Assembly: GCF_001262015.1 (NCBI RefSeq)
Contig: NZ_CP012075.1
Coordinates: 1,347,501-1,411,500, forward strand
Direction: 5' to 3'
Origin: Prevotella fusca JCM 17724
GTDB taxonomy: Bacteria > Bacteroidota > Bacteroidia > Bacteroidales > Bacteroidaceae
DNA: 64,000 nt
A model generated the notes under the pieces. That model was not told the DNA's origin, searched no databases, and was given only the letters and a program-made list of their open reading frames with translations. A program made the position numbers and the translations under genes. Each line of letters opens with the position of its first letter. Positions within the stretch are counted from its first letter, which is position 1. Positions 7,804-16,820 of this stretch are shown in pieces.

Positions 7804-10800
7804 ATGAGTATCTGTAAATGCATCTGTGCAGCTTTCATGACGATGTTTCTAAGCGCCAGTCCTGTTTTCGCGCAGGGTTTTCCCCGTGTCAGTACCAGTC
7901 AGGATGAGCATTGGTACTATGTTAAGTATCTCCGTTCCGGTAATGTGCTGGAGGACAAAGGCAACAAGCAAAATTGCCGTACAGCTTCTCCGCAGGTCAT
8001 GAGCAGTGACCGTCAGTTATGGAAAGTAGTAGCAGCTAAGGGTTCGGATGCCGATCGGAAATACCAGCTGGTAAGCAGGAGCGGTCGTACGCTTTATGTC
8101 AATGGTACTGATCCTAACAGCTCGCGCTTTATGACAGGTGCCACGGCAGCAGGTACCAATACCTTCCATATCTTCCACAGCAGTAACAACAGCTTTGGAT
8201 CTGGTGCGTTTGAGATTGCGCCTGACTCAACAGGCAGTTATGCGATGAATCAGGTAGGTGAGATAAAGGTAGGGCAGCTTGTCGGTTTGTGGGATAAGGG
8301 TGATATTAATAATGTCCTGTCGTTTGTTACCAAGGATGATATGGTGTTCCCATATTATATGCCGGTCACCTCAACGGCTGCAAATCCTGTTTATTATTAC
8401 ATTCAGTTCCAGACAGGTAACTGGCTCTTGAGTGCCAAGGACGAGAAGGCTACCTGTCAGACGGCATCATTGCATACTGGTAATCTTGATGATATGTTTT
8501 GGCGTGTGTCAGAGAGCAACGGAAAATACGCTTTTGTAAGCAAGAGCGGAAAGATACTTTATATCAATGACTCATACCTCAACGCATCAAAGGAGCGCAG
8601 TTCTAAGGATACGCTCTTTACGATGGTTGAATCAAAGAACGCATTGGGTGGCTTTGAGATTGGTAAGTCAACCTATGGACGTAACTTCTTCAATATGTAC
8701 CAAGGAGCTGGTGAAGGCAAATATATCAGCTTCTGGGATTTAGGCGATGGTGGAAATGTAGTGCGCTTCGTACCTGCTGATGAGCTCGTACCTGTTGAAG
8801 GCATTGCTACTTTCAGTCCAGCCAACAAATATACGCTTTGGTACACAAAGCCTGCAACTAACTGGATGACCTCTTGTCTGCCAATCGGTAACGGCCAGTT
8901 TGGTGCAACTTTGATGGGCGATGTTGCCATTGACGACGTACAGTTTAACGACAAGACCCTTTGGAGCGGTAAGCTCGGTGGTCTGACCAGCACAGCTGCT
9001 TACGGTTATTATCTTAACTTTGGTAATCTTTATATCCGTAGCCGTGGTTTGTCAAAGGTGACAGACTATGTTCGTTACCTTGATATCAACGATGCCGTAG
9101 CAGGTGTGAAATATACGATGGATGGGGTAGAGTACAATCGTACTTACTTCGCAAGCAATCCTGACAGCTGTGTGGTAATCCGTTACACAGCCTCACAGGG
9201 TGGTAAGATCAATACAACGCTTACGTTGAGAAACCAGAACGGACGTGACGTAAGTTATACCGTAGACAATAACAATCAGGCAACAATTACCTTCGATGGT
9301 CAGGTTGCCCGTCAGAATGATTATGGTGCAACGACACCAGAGAGCTATTACTGTGCAGCGCGCATCGTGACAGATGGCGGTACGGTTACTAAGAATGCAA
9401 AGGGCATGATTGAGGTGAATGATGCTAACAGCATGACTGTTTACCTTCGTGGCTTGACCGACTTCGACCCGGATGCACCAGAGTATGTCTCTGGAGCTAA
9501 CCTCCTTGCAGGTCGTGCAGCAGCAACTGTTGATGGCGCACAGGGCAAGGGTTATGATGTTTTGTTTGCAGCACATAAGACCGATTACAAGTCACTCTTC
9601 GAGCGTTGTCAGCTCACCCTCGGTGACATCAAGAACAATATTCCAACGCCACAGCTCATCAGCAACTATCGTAACAACCAGCATGACAACCTCTTCTTGG
9701 AGGAACTCTACTTCAATTATGGTCGTTACCTGCTCATCAGTTCAAGCCGTGGCGTATCGCTCCCAGCTAACTTGCAGGGTATTTGGAACGACAACAATAC
9801 ACCTGCATGGCACTCTGATATCCATGCGAACATCAACGTGCAGATGAACTACTGGCCTGCTGAGCCAACCAACCTCTCTGAACTCCACCGCCCATTCCTC
9901 GATTATATCTATCGTGAGGCGTGTGTGAAGCCTACATGGCGTCGCTTTGCACAGGACATGGGGCACGTGAATACAGGTTGGACCTTGCCAACAGAGAATA
10001 ACATCTATGGCTCTGGTACTACCTTTGCCAATACCTATACCGTTGCTAATGCGTGGTATTGCCAGCACTTGTGGCAGCACTACACCTACACAATGGACAA
10101 GGAATTCCTACGCACAAAGGCATTCCCGGCAATGAAGTCGGCTGTTGACTATTGGTTTAAGAAGTTGGTAAAGGCTGCTGACGGCACCTACGAGTGTCCT
10201 AATGAGTGGTCGCCAGAGCACGGACCAACAGAGAACGCTACCGCACACAGCCAGCAGTTGGTTTGGGACTTGTTCAATAATACCCGTAAGGCTATCGGGA
10301 TTCTCGGTAATGACGTGGTGTCAAAGGCATTCCGTGATGAGCTTGCAAGCTATTTTGAAAAGCTCGATAATGGTTGTCATACAGAGGTAAATCCAGCCGA
10401 TGGCAAGACTTATCTCCGTGAGTGGAAGTACACTTCACAGTTTAATAATCCAAGTAAGATTGGTGTAAACGAGTATAAGGCACACCGCCACATCTCTCAT
10501 CTCATGGGTCTTTATCCTTGTACACAGATCAGCGAGGATGTTGATAACAATGTCTTCGAGGCTGCACGTGCCTCCCTGATTGCCCGTGGCGACGGTCACG
10601 GAACAGGTTGGTCACTCGGTCATAAGATTAATCTCAATGCACGTGCTTACGAGGGTCTGCATTGTCATAACCTCATCAAGCGTGCTTTGCAGCAGACTTG
10701 GGACACTGGAACAAATGAGGCAGCAGGTGGTATCTATGAGAATCTCTGGGATGCTCATGCCCCTTATCAGATTGATGGTAACTTCGGTTATACAGCAGGT

Positions 10801-11295
10801 GTAGCAGAGATGTTGCTGCAGAGTCATAACGACAAGCTCGTTATCCTCCCTGCCTTGCCAACAACATTCTGGCAGAAGGGCTCTGTAAAGGGCTTGAAGG
10901 CTGTGGGCAACTTCACCGTTGACATTGAATGGGCAAATGCCAAGGCTACTAAGGTACAGATTGTATCTAACGTTGGAACAACCTGTGTTGTGAAGTATGC
11001 TGGTATAGCAAAGAACTATAAGGTGACAACTGCTGACGGAAAGACTGTTAAGGTGAAGCGCATCAGCGATGATGAAATCAGCTTCCCGACAGTGAAAGGT
11101 GGCGAATATGTCCTTGTTTCTAAAGAGGCAAATGCCATCGTAGCTTTGCAGGGTGCACAGGACAGCAGCGTTGCTTCCGTATGTTATTACAGCCTTGACG
11201 GTACAAAGGCTGCAGAATCACAGAGCCGTAGCGTTTACATCAAGCAGATGAAGTACAGCAACGGCTCAACAAGCACAACAAAAGTAATCAACTAA
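7804..11295 (+). CDS. Secreted GH95 alpha-L-fucosidase with two N-terminal accessory modules
   Basis: 1163 residues from ATG 7804, which gives a clean signal peptide (MSICKCICAAF...VFAQ). The frame is open from a TTG at 7738, but that start would put a non-signal stretch in front. Two tandem modules of about 150 residues (about 24-180 and 195-340) share a pattern starting (W/Y)YY(V/I)K/QF and ending FV. The GH95 domain starts near residue 350 (LWYTKPATNWM). Predicted catalytic elements by analogy with bifidobacterial AfcA are Asn676 and Asn678 (NINVQMNYWP), Glu805 (SPEHGP) and Asp991 (IDGNFG). GH95 enzymes remove terminal alpha-1,2-linked fucose, or galactose in some members, by inversion. 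The last 35 residues (YYSLDGTKA...KVIN) resemble the short tails on the next enzymes. Confidence 0.9.
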   Translation: MSICKCICAAFMTMFLSASPVFAQGFPRVSTSQDEHWYYVKYLRSGNVLEDKGNKQNCRTASPQVMSSDRQLWKVVAAKGSDADRKYQLVSRSGRTLYVNGTDPNSSRFMTGATAAGTNTFHIFHSSNNSFGSGAFEIAPDSTGSYAMNQVGEIKVGQLVGLWDKGDINNVLSFVTKDDMVFPYYMPVTSTAANPVYYYIQFQTGNWLLSAKDEKATCQTASLHTGNLDDMFWRVSESNGKYAFVSKSGKILYINDSYLNASKERSSKDTLFTMVESKNALGGFEIGKSTYGRNFFNMYQGAGEGKYISFWDLGDGGNVVRFVPADELVPVEGIATFSPANKYTLWYTKPATNWMTSCLPIGNGQFGATLMGDVAIDDVQFNDKTLWSGKLGGLTSTAAYGYYLNFGNLYIRSRGLSKVTDYVRYLDINDAVAGVKYTMDGVEYNRTYFASNPDSCVVIRYTASQGGKINTTLTLRNQNGRDVSYTVDNNNQATITFDGQVARQNDYGATTPESYYCAARIVTDGGTVTKNAKGMIEVNDANSMTVYLRGLTDFDPDAPEYVSGANLLAGRAAATVDGAQGKGYDVLFAAHKTDYKSLFERCQLTLGDIKNNIPTPQLISNYRNNQHDNLFLEELYFNYGRYLLISSSRGVSLPANLQGIWNDNNTPAWHSDIHANINVQMNYWPAEPTNLSELHRPFLDYIYREACVKPTWRRFAQDMGHVNTGWTLPTENNIYGSGTTFANTYTVANAWYCQHLWQHYTYTMDKEFLRTKAFPAMKSAVDYWFKKLVKAADGTYECPNEWSPEHGPTENATAHSQQLVWDLFNNTRKAIGILGNDVVSKAFRDELASYFEKLDNGCHTEVNPADGKTYLREWKYTSQFNNPSKIGVNEYKAHRHISHLMGLYPCTQISEDVDNNVFEAARASLIARGDGHGTGWSLGHKINLNARAYEGLHCHNLIKRALQQTWDTGTNEAAGGIYENLWDAHAPYQIDGNFGYTAGVAEMLLQSHNDKLVILPALPTTFWQKGSVKGLKAVGNFTVDIEWANAKATKVQIVSNVGTTCVVKYAGIAKNYKVTTADGKTVKVKRISDDEISFPTVKGGEYVLVSKEANAIVALQGAQDSSVASVCYYSLDGTKAAESQSRSVYIKQMKYSNGSTSTTKVIN

Positions 11296-11311
11296 TTACA
11301 TTATACTTTTT

Positions 11312-11343
11312 ACCCACACTTCGGTCTTGGCTGAGGTGTGGGT
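11312..11343 (+). terminator. Intercistronic hairpin between the GH95 and GH2 genes
   Basis: ACCCACAC (11312-11319) pairs with GTGTGGGT (11336-11343). Only a weak T-rich tail follows, so it may attenuate transcription or protect mRNA rather than fully terminate. The GH2 gene starts 32 bases later. Confidence 0.55.
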
Positions 11344-11375
11344 TCATCTAAAAACATCTATTATCTTTCATTTAT

Positions 11376-14300
11376 ATGAAAACAATCAGAAACTATGGTC
11401 TTCTCGCATTGTTACTGGCCTTAGCACCATCCGTGCTGAGGGCTGGCACATGGGGTGCGAAGCCTGAACACGGTAAGACCTATTTAATTTCAGTAGGGCA
11501 AGACACCAAGAATGTCCTTACTCCCTACAAGTATTCATGGTTAAGAGACACCGGGCTTGCGTTCCTAACTTACGCAGAAGGCAATGATGCGCAGAAGTGG
11601 AAACTCGTCGCTGTGAGGGGTAAGCAGGACTGCTATCAGTTGGTAAATGGAGACGGCGAGTTGGCTTTCGACATGGCGCTCAACGATGCACAGAAAGTCT
11701 CTGGCTACCCTTGTATGTGGACGCAGAGCATCACCAATCCTAATCAACAGATTTATATCACTAAGAAAGGCAGTGGTTATAAGTTGAGTGCAGTGTCTGC
11801 AAGGAATGGTCAGACTTATTATGTAACATTTGGTTCAATCTCTTCTGTCAACGGATATTACTGTGGTTATGAGAACAGTGAAGCATCAGCTGCTACGCTA
11901 CAGTTCAAGGAAGTCCCTGCAGTCGTTGTTGCTGCGGGTCCTGATTGGGAGAATGCAAAGGTATATGAGCGCAATAAGGAGAGGGGTCACGCTACTTATA
12001 TGCCTTACCCGTCGACAAGAGCGATGAAGGCTGATGCTCAGCGTTATGACAAGCCTTGGTTGGAGCCAACAGGTGCAAACTACCTTAGCCTCAATGGTAC
12101 ATGGAAGTTGCGTTGGAGCGAGGGTGCTAAGCCTGTACTGCTGGGCAAGGATGACTTCTGGGGCGATGGTGTCAGCACTGACGGTTCAGCGTGGAATGAC
12201 ATCAATGTTCCTTCTTGTTTGGAGATGAACGGCTATGGTGAGCCAATGTACGTGAATGTTGACTATCCATTTGAGGATCAGCAGCCTTATGTTCGCATGA
12301 AGCAAGGATTGAAGAATTCTGTGGGCTCTTATCGTCGTGATTTCACTCTGCCTGCAGGCTGGGAGAATAAGCGTGTCTTCCTCCATTTTGATGGTATCTA
12401 CTCTGCTGCTTACGTTTATGTGAATGGCAATGAGGTGGGTTATACCGAAGGAGCAAACAACGTCAGTGAGTTTGATATAACAAAATATGTACGCACAGGC
12501 AAGAACAACGTTGCCGTACAGGTAATCCGTTGGACGGATGGCTCTTATCTTGAGGGTCAGGATATGTGGCACATGAGTGGTATTCATCGTGATGTTTACC
12601 TCGTGGCTACGCCAAAGACTTACTTGGCAGACCATTATATCAAGTCTACTGTCACCCCGGGTGCTACCACCGTTGCTACAGGTAGCGCAGCTACTTCAGT
12701 AGAACTTACCGTCTGCAACCGTGATAAGACAGCTGCAAAGAAGACCGTGACCGTTACGCTCTTCGACCCATCGGGCAAGGAAGTAAAGAAGCTGAAGTCT
12801 GACTTTGTCTTTGCATCTGGCGACAGCTTGAAGACACAGACCGTTGATTTCGGTACTCTCTCTGGCGTAAAACTTTGGTCAGCAGAGACTCCGACACTCT
12901 ACACCTTCACCTTCAGCCAGTCACAGGACGGCAAGGAAGAGGAGGCTTTCTCTACAAAGTATGGCTTCAGAAAGATTGACCTTGGCAAGGGTTATCTTGA
13001 GGTGAACGGTCGTCGTACCTATCTCAAGGGTGCTAATACACAGGATACTGACCCATTACATGGTCGCACATTCGGCACTGACCTCATGCTGCATGACATC
13101 ACAATGATGAAGCAGGCGAACATGAATACTATCCGTACCAGCCACTATCCACGCCAAGCAAAGATGATGGCAATGTTCGATCACTTCGGTCTCTTCGTGG
13201 TTGATGAGGCTGACATGGAACTTCACAGAAACTGGGAAGGCTCAAAGACGATTATCAACAACACCGACTGGACAGGTGCTATCGTTGACCGCAACGTGCG
13301 CAATACGCTTCGTGACCGCAACCACCCAAGTGTTGTGTTCTGGAGTCTTGGTAACGAGAGTGGTTCTGGTTTGAACATCATGGCTGCTTACAATGCTGTT
13401 CGCAACCTCGACAACCGCTACATCCATTATGAGGGATCAACCCGTGATAAGGCTGAAGGCACTGATATTCACTCTGTCATGTACCCTGCTATGCACGACT
13501 GGCGCAGTGGTACAACGGGTCCTGTAATATCTGATGTGAACCGTCCGAACACTAATAAGCCTTACTTCATGTGTGAGTATGCGCACGCTATGGGTAACGC
13601 TGTGGGCAACCTGCGTGAGTACTGGGAGGCTATGGAAGGCTCAGCAATGGGCGTCGGTGGTTGTATCTGGGACTTTGTTGACCAGAGTATCTACTCATAC
13701 GATGCTATCAAGAACAATCAGCTGACACAGAATGGTTTTCCTGTTTACATCACTGGTTTCGACCGCCCGGGTCCTCATCAGCACAACTTCGTCAACAATG
13801 GTTTGGTCAATGCTGACCGTGCTTGGAGTGCTGAACTCGATGAGGTGAAGCGTGTTTACCAGTGGGTAGCCTTTGATTTGAACAAAGACAGCCGTCAGGT
13901 GAAACTGACCAACAAATATCTCGACCGCAACCTCGGTCAGTTCTATCTCAAGTGGACTCTCCTTGCTGACGGTAAGCCAGTACAGGACGGTACGTTCAAG
14001 AAGCTCAACTGCGCTGCTGGTGCTACACAGACTGTTGACTTGAAGTATAATACTGCAGCCTTTGCAGGTAAGGAACTCTTCCTCAACATCGGTCTTTATA
14101 CTAAGGATGCAACGCTCTGGTGCGAGCGTGATTACCCGGTAGCACAGTTCCAGCAGCAGTTGGCAGCCGGCACAACAACCCTCGCTACGGTTGATAACAC
14201 TAAGGCTGAAAAGCTGACTTCTACGAAGAATGCTGACGGTGGTTACACCTATGCCAACGGCAAGCAGAAGGTTACGTTCGACAAGCAGGGTAATATCACA

Positions 14301-15194
14301 CTTTGGTCATACGATGGCAAGAACCTCTTTATGCCAAATGCTGGTCCACGTTTCGACCGCTACCGCTGGGTTGAGAATGATGGTCCGATGGAGGCTTATG
14401 GTAATAGTCCAACCGACAATGGCGTAACCTCACAGACGGCTACCTTCCAGCTCTCAGGCGATGGCAAGAAGGCTACGGTGAACGTAACGCAGAACGGTAA
14501 CCACTGCAAGGCTACTTATAAGTACACTATCTATGCAAATGGTACTATCGACCTCACCAGCTCATACGAGGCACAGGGTAATGGCGCAAGACGTCTGGGC
14601 TTCAGCCTGAACTTCCCAGAGGAACTCTCAAAGGTTCGCTACTATGCACGTGGTCCATTGGCAAACTATGTTGACCGCCTCGATGGTTCAGACTTCGGCA
14701 TCTACGAGACTACAGTTAAAGATATGTATGAACCATTCGCACATCCACAGAGCAACGGCAACCGCATTGGTCTGCGTTGGTTCACCCTCACCAACAATGA
14801 GGGCAACGGTGTGAAGGTTGAGACAGCGGGCGATGTAGCCTTCTCTCTGACTCCTTGGACAGACACCGAGTTGCGCACTGCACGTCATGAGTGGGAGTTG
14901 CCTACGTCAGACCGCACCGTAGCCCACTTCGATGCTGTCCAGCGTGGTCTTGGTAATCAGTCTTGTGGTCCGGGTCCATTGCCACAGTATGAGATACAGC
15001 AAGGTAAGAAATACTCAAATACCGTGCGCTTCATCCCTTTTTCAGAAGCGGCAGATGATACCGCAAACGGAATCTCTGCCGTAGTAAACCCAGCGACAAC
15101 AACCGCACAAGTCTACGACCTCTCTGGTCGTAGACTCCCTGAAGCTCCTGCCAAAGGGCTCTATATTCAGGGTGGTAAAGTAATAGCAAACTAA
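11376..15194 (+). CDS. Secreted GH2 beta-galactosidase (LacZ-type) with an N-terminal accessory module
   Basis: 1272 residues, with a signal peptide at about 1-23 (ending LRAG). A module at about 33-185 (TYLISVGQ ... LQFKEVP) resembles those of the GH95 and GH33 enzymes. The GH2 sugar-binding, immunoglobulin-like and TIM-barrel domains start near residue 215. The predicted acid/base is Glu661 (SLGNESGSG) and the nucleophile Glu734 (MCEYAHAMGN), followed by the C-terminal beta-sandwich domain. The end (YDLSGRRLP ... GGKVIAN) is a short tail similar to the T9SS-like tails of neighbours. The enzyme would release beta-linked galactose from host glycans exposed by sialidase and fucosidase. Confidence 0.94.
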   Translation: MKTIRNYGLLALLLALAPSVLRAGTWGAKPEHGKTYLISVGQDTKNVLTPYKYSWLRDTGLAFLTYAEGNDAQKWKLVAVRGKQDCYQLVNGDGELAFDMALNDAQKVSGYPCMWTQSITNPNQQIYITKKGSGYKLSAVSARNGQTYYVTFGSISSVNGYYCGYENSEASAATLQFKEVPAVVVAAGPDWENAKVYERNKERGHATYMPYPSTRAMKADAQRYDKPWLEPTGANYLSLNGTWKLRWSEGAKPVLLGKDDFWGDGVSTDGSAWNDINVPSCLEMNGYGEPMYVNVDYPFEDQQPYVRMKQGLKNSVGSYRRDFTLPAGWENKRVFLHFDGIYSAAYVYVNGNEVGYTEGANNVSEFDITKYVRTGKNNVAVQVIRWTDGSYLEGQDMWHMSGIHRDVYLVATPKTYLADHYIKSTVTPGATTVATGSAATSVELTVCNRDKTAAKKTVTVTLFDPSGKEVKKLKSDFVFASGDSLKTQTVDFGTLSGVKLWSAETPTLYTFTFSQSQDGKEEEAFSTKYGFRKIDLGKGYLEVNGRRTYLKGANTQDTDPLHGRTFGTDLMLHDITMMKQANMNTIRTSHYPRQAKMMAMFDHFGLFVVDEADMELHRNWEGSKTIINNTDWTGAIVDRNVRNTLRDRNHPSVVFWSLGNESGSGLNIMAAYNAVRNLDNRYIHYEGSTRDKAEGTDIHSVMYPAMHDWRSGTTGPVISDVNRPNTNKPYFMCEYAHAMGNAVGNLREYWEAMEGSAMGVGGCIWDFVDQSIYSYDAIKNNQLTQNGFPVYITGFDRPGPHQHNFVNNGLVNADRAWSAELDEVKRVYQWVAFDLNKDSRQVKLTNKYLDRNLGQFYLKWTLLADGKPVQDGTFKKLNCAAGATQTVDLKYNTAAFAGKELFLNIGLYTKDATLWCERDYPVAQFQQQLAAGTTTLATVDNTKAEKLTSTKNADGGYTYANGKQKVTFDKQGNITLWSYDGKNLFMPNAGPRFDRYRWVENDGPMEAYGNSPTDNGVTSQTATFQLSGDGKKATVNVTQNGNHCKATYKYTIYANGTIDLTSSYEAQGNGARRLGFSLNFPEELSKVRYYARGPLANYVDRLDGSDFGIYETTVKDMYEPFAHPQSNGNRIGLRWFTLTNNEGNGVKVETAGDVAFSLTPWTDTELRTARHEWELPTSDRTVAHFDAVQRGLGNQSCGPGPLPQYEIQQGKKYSNTVRFIPFSEAADDTANGISAVVNPATTTAQVYDLSGRRLPEAPAKGLYIQGGKVIAN

Positions 15195-15545
15195 TGTACT
15201 ACACGGTCGACCATAGCGGCTTAGAGTGTAGGGTAGGGACGCACGAGGTATTCGTCTGAATGGTGACGTTGACGGATGTATGCCTTGTGCGTCTTTACAT
15301 TTCAAAGCAGTAATCCCACTGGTTAACTAAAAATATCCTATAATTAGGTTTGTCTTTCATCTGATAATGACAATAAAGCACGGCACTTTCCGTTCTCAAC
15401 AATGGTGCTGACGGCAGGCACATGATGTGCGGATGGTATGCGCCACTTGTGCTGACGGCAAGCACGCTTTCAAGAGGATACTCCGAAAGGGAGTGAAAAC
15501 GAAGAAAGACTTGTTATGAAGCAATAAAACAAAAATATCTTTATT
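15195..15545. other. Leader and intergenic region before the permease gene
   Basis: About 350 bases without a gene. It holds a long imperfect hairpin (15238-15293) and a short direct repeat in which GTGCTGACGGCA occurs near 15403 and again near 15453, each followed by a similar GGCAC/AGCAC. No clear -33/-7 promoter was found, so the permease may be read through from upstream. Confidence 0.45.
15238..15293. repeat. Palindromic element with GACGCAC/GTGCGTC arms
   Basis: GACGCAC (15238-15244) and GTGCGTC (15287-15293) flank an imperfectly paired interior (TTCGTC with GACGGA). The same arms occur at 30234-30252, suggesting a dispersed palindromic repeat that may act as a terminator here. Confidence 0.5.
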
Positions 15546-16760
15546 ATGAAACAGAAAAGTAACTATCTATTTCCCTTAGCCATTATCGGCTTATTCTTCT
15601 TCTCTATTGGCTTTGCCTTGGGTATCAACTCTTACCTGATGCCAGTGTTAGAGAAGTCTATGCATATCTCAGGTGCAGCTTCCAGTCTGTTGCTTGCAGC
15701 GACTTTCGTTCCGTTCCTGTTGTTCGGTATTCCTGCTACTCGTTGTATAAAGGCAATCGGCTACAAGCGTACAATGGCTTTGTCGTTTGTTATCTTTGCT
15801 GCTGCCTTCGGTTTGTTCATCCTCGCAGCAAAGCAGAATTCTCTGACATGGTTCCTCATTGCGAGCTTCGTCAGTGGTGCAGCCAATGCCGTTTTGCAGG
15901 CATCCGTCAATCCTTACGTGACTATTCTCGGTCCGATGGAATCTGCCGCACGTCGTATTTCTTGTATGGGTATCAGCAATAAGCTGGCTTGGCCTGTCAC
16001 AACCCTCTTCATCACCTTGGTGATTGGTAAGGGAATTGGCGAGACACAGCTCAGCGACCTTTATATGCCATTCGGTATTATCATCGGTATCTTCCTGCTC
16101 TTGGGTGTTATCGCGTTGATGGCTCCACTGCCTGACGTGAAGGCTGCAGGTGAGGATGAGAGCGAGAGCAGTGACGAGGCTGCTGTAAGCTCATACGCTG
16201 ACGGTAAGACAAGTATTATGCAGTTCCCACACTTGTTGTTGGGCTGTCTGGCACTCTTCCTCTATGTCGGTGTAGAGACCATTTCGCTTGCAACAGCAAC
16301 GGGTTATGCTCAGTCATTGGGCTTGGAAGGCGACAACTACGGATTTATTCCTTCTGTGGGTATGATTGTGGGTTACATCGGTGGTGTAATCTTCATCCCA
16401 CGTTACCTCTCTCAGGCTGCTGCAATGCGTATCTGTGCTATCGTTGCCCTCGTGGGTAGTGTGGCTGTAGCCGTTGTGCCCGACCCGGTTATCTCTGTTT
16501 ATTGCATCTTCCTGATGGCGTTAGGCTGCTCACTGATGTGGCCGGCGTTGTGGCCTTTGGCAATGGCAGACCTTGGTAAGTTCACTAAGTCTGGTGCTTC
16601 ACTGCTGACCATGGCGATGGCTGGTGGTGCAGTCATGCCTTGGTTACGTGGTGTGGTACAGGATGCAACCTCTTTCCAGACCTCTTACTGGGTGAGCGTT
16701 CCTTGCTTCCTCTTCATCCTTTATTACGGAATGGCAGGATATAAGATTCGCACGAAGTAG
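15546..16760 (+). CDS. FHS-family (FucP/NagP-like) sugar:proton symporter of the MFS
   Basis: 404 residues with about 12 hydrophobic segments and a long acidic central loop (about 198-225, GEDESESSDEAA). The stretch QASVNPYVTILGP and the following NKLAW resemble the conserved region of the fucose/galactose/GlcNAc permease family (FHS). It lies between the beta-galactosidase and sialidase genes, so it probably imports a monosaccharide released by the cluster: fucose, galactose, GlcNAc or sialic acid. Sequence alone does not decide the substrate. It is an inner-membrane protein. Confidence 0.85.
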   Translation: MKQKSNYLFPLAIIGLFFFSIGFALGINSYLMPVLEKSMHISGAASSLLLAATFVPFLLFGIPATRCIKAIGYKRTMALSFVIFAAAFGLFILAAKQNSLTWFLIASFVSGAANAVLQASVNPYVTILGPMESAARRISCMGISNKLAWPVTTLFITLVIGKGIGETQLSDLYMPFGIIIGIFLLLGVIALMAPLPDVKAAGEDESESSDEAAVSSYADGKTSIMQFPHLLLGCLALFLYVGVETISLATATGYAQSLGLEGDNYGFIPSVGMIVGYIGGVIFIPRYLSQAAAMRICAIVALVGSVAVAVVPDPVISVYCIFLMALGCSLMWPALWPLAMADLGKFTKSGASLLTMAMAGGAVMPWLRGVVQDATSFQTSYWVSVPCFLFILYYGMAGYKIRTK

Positions 16761-16820
16761 TGATATTAGGAGTGAAAGGGGGACTTCATTCCTCTCATTC
16801 CTAAGTTAAATAATATTTCT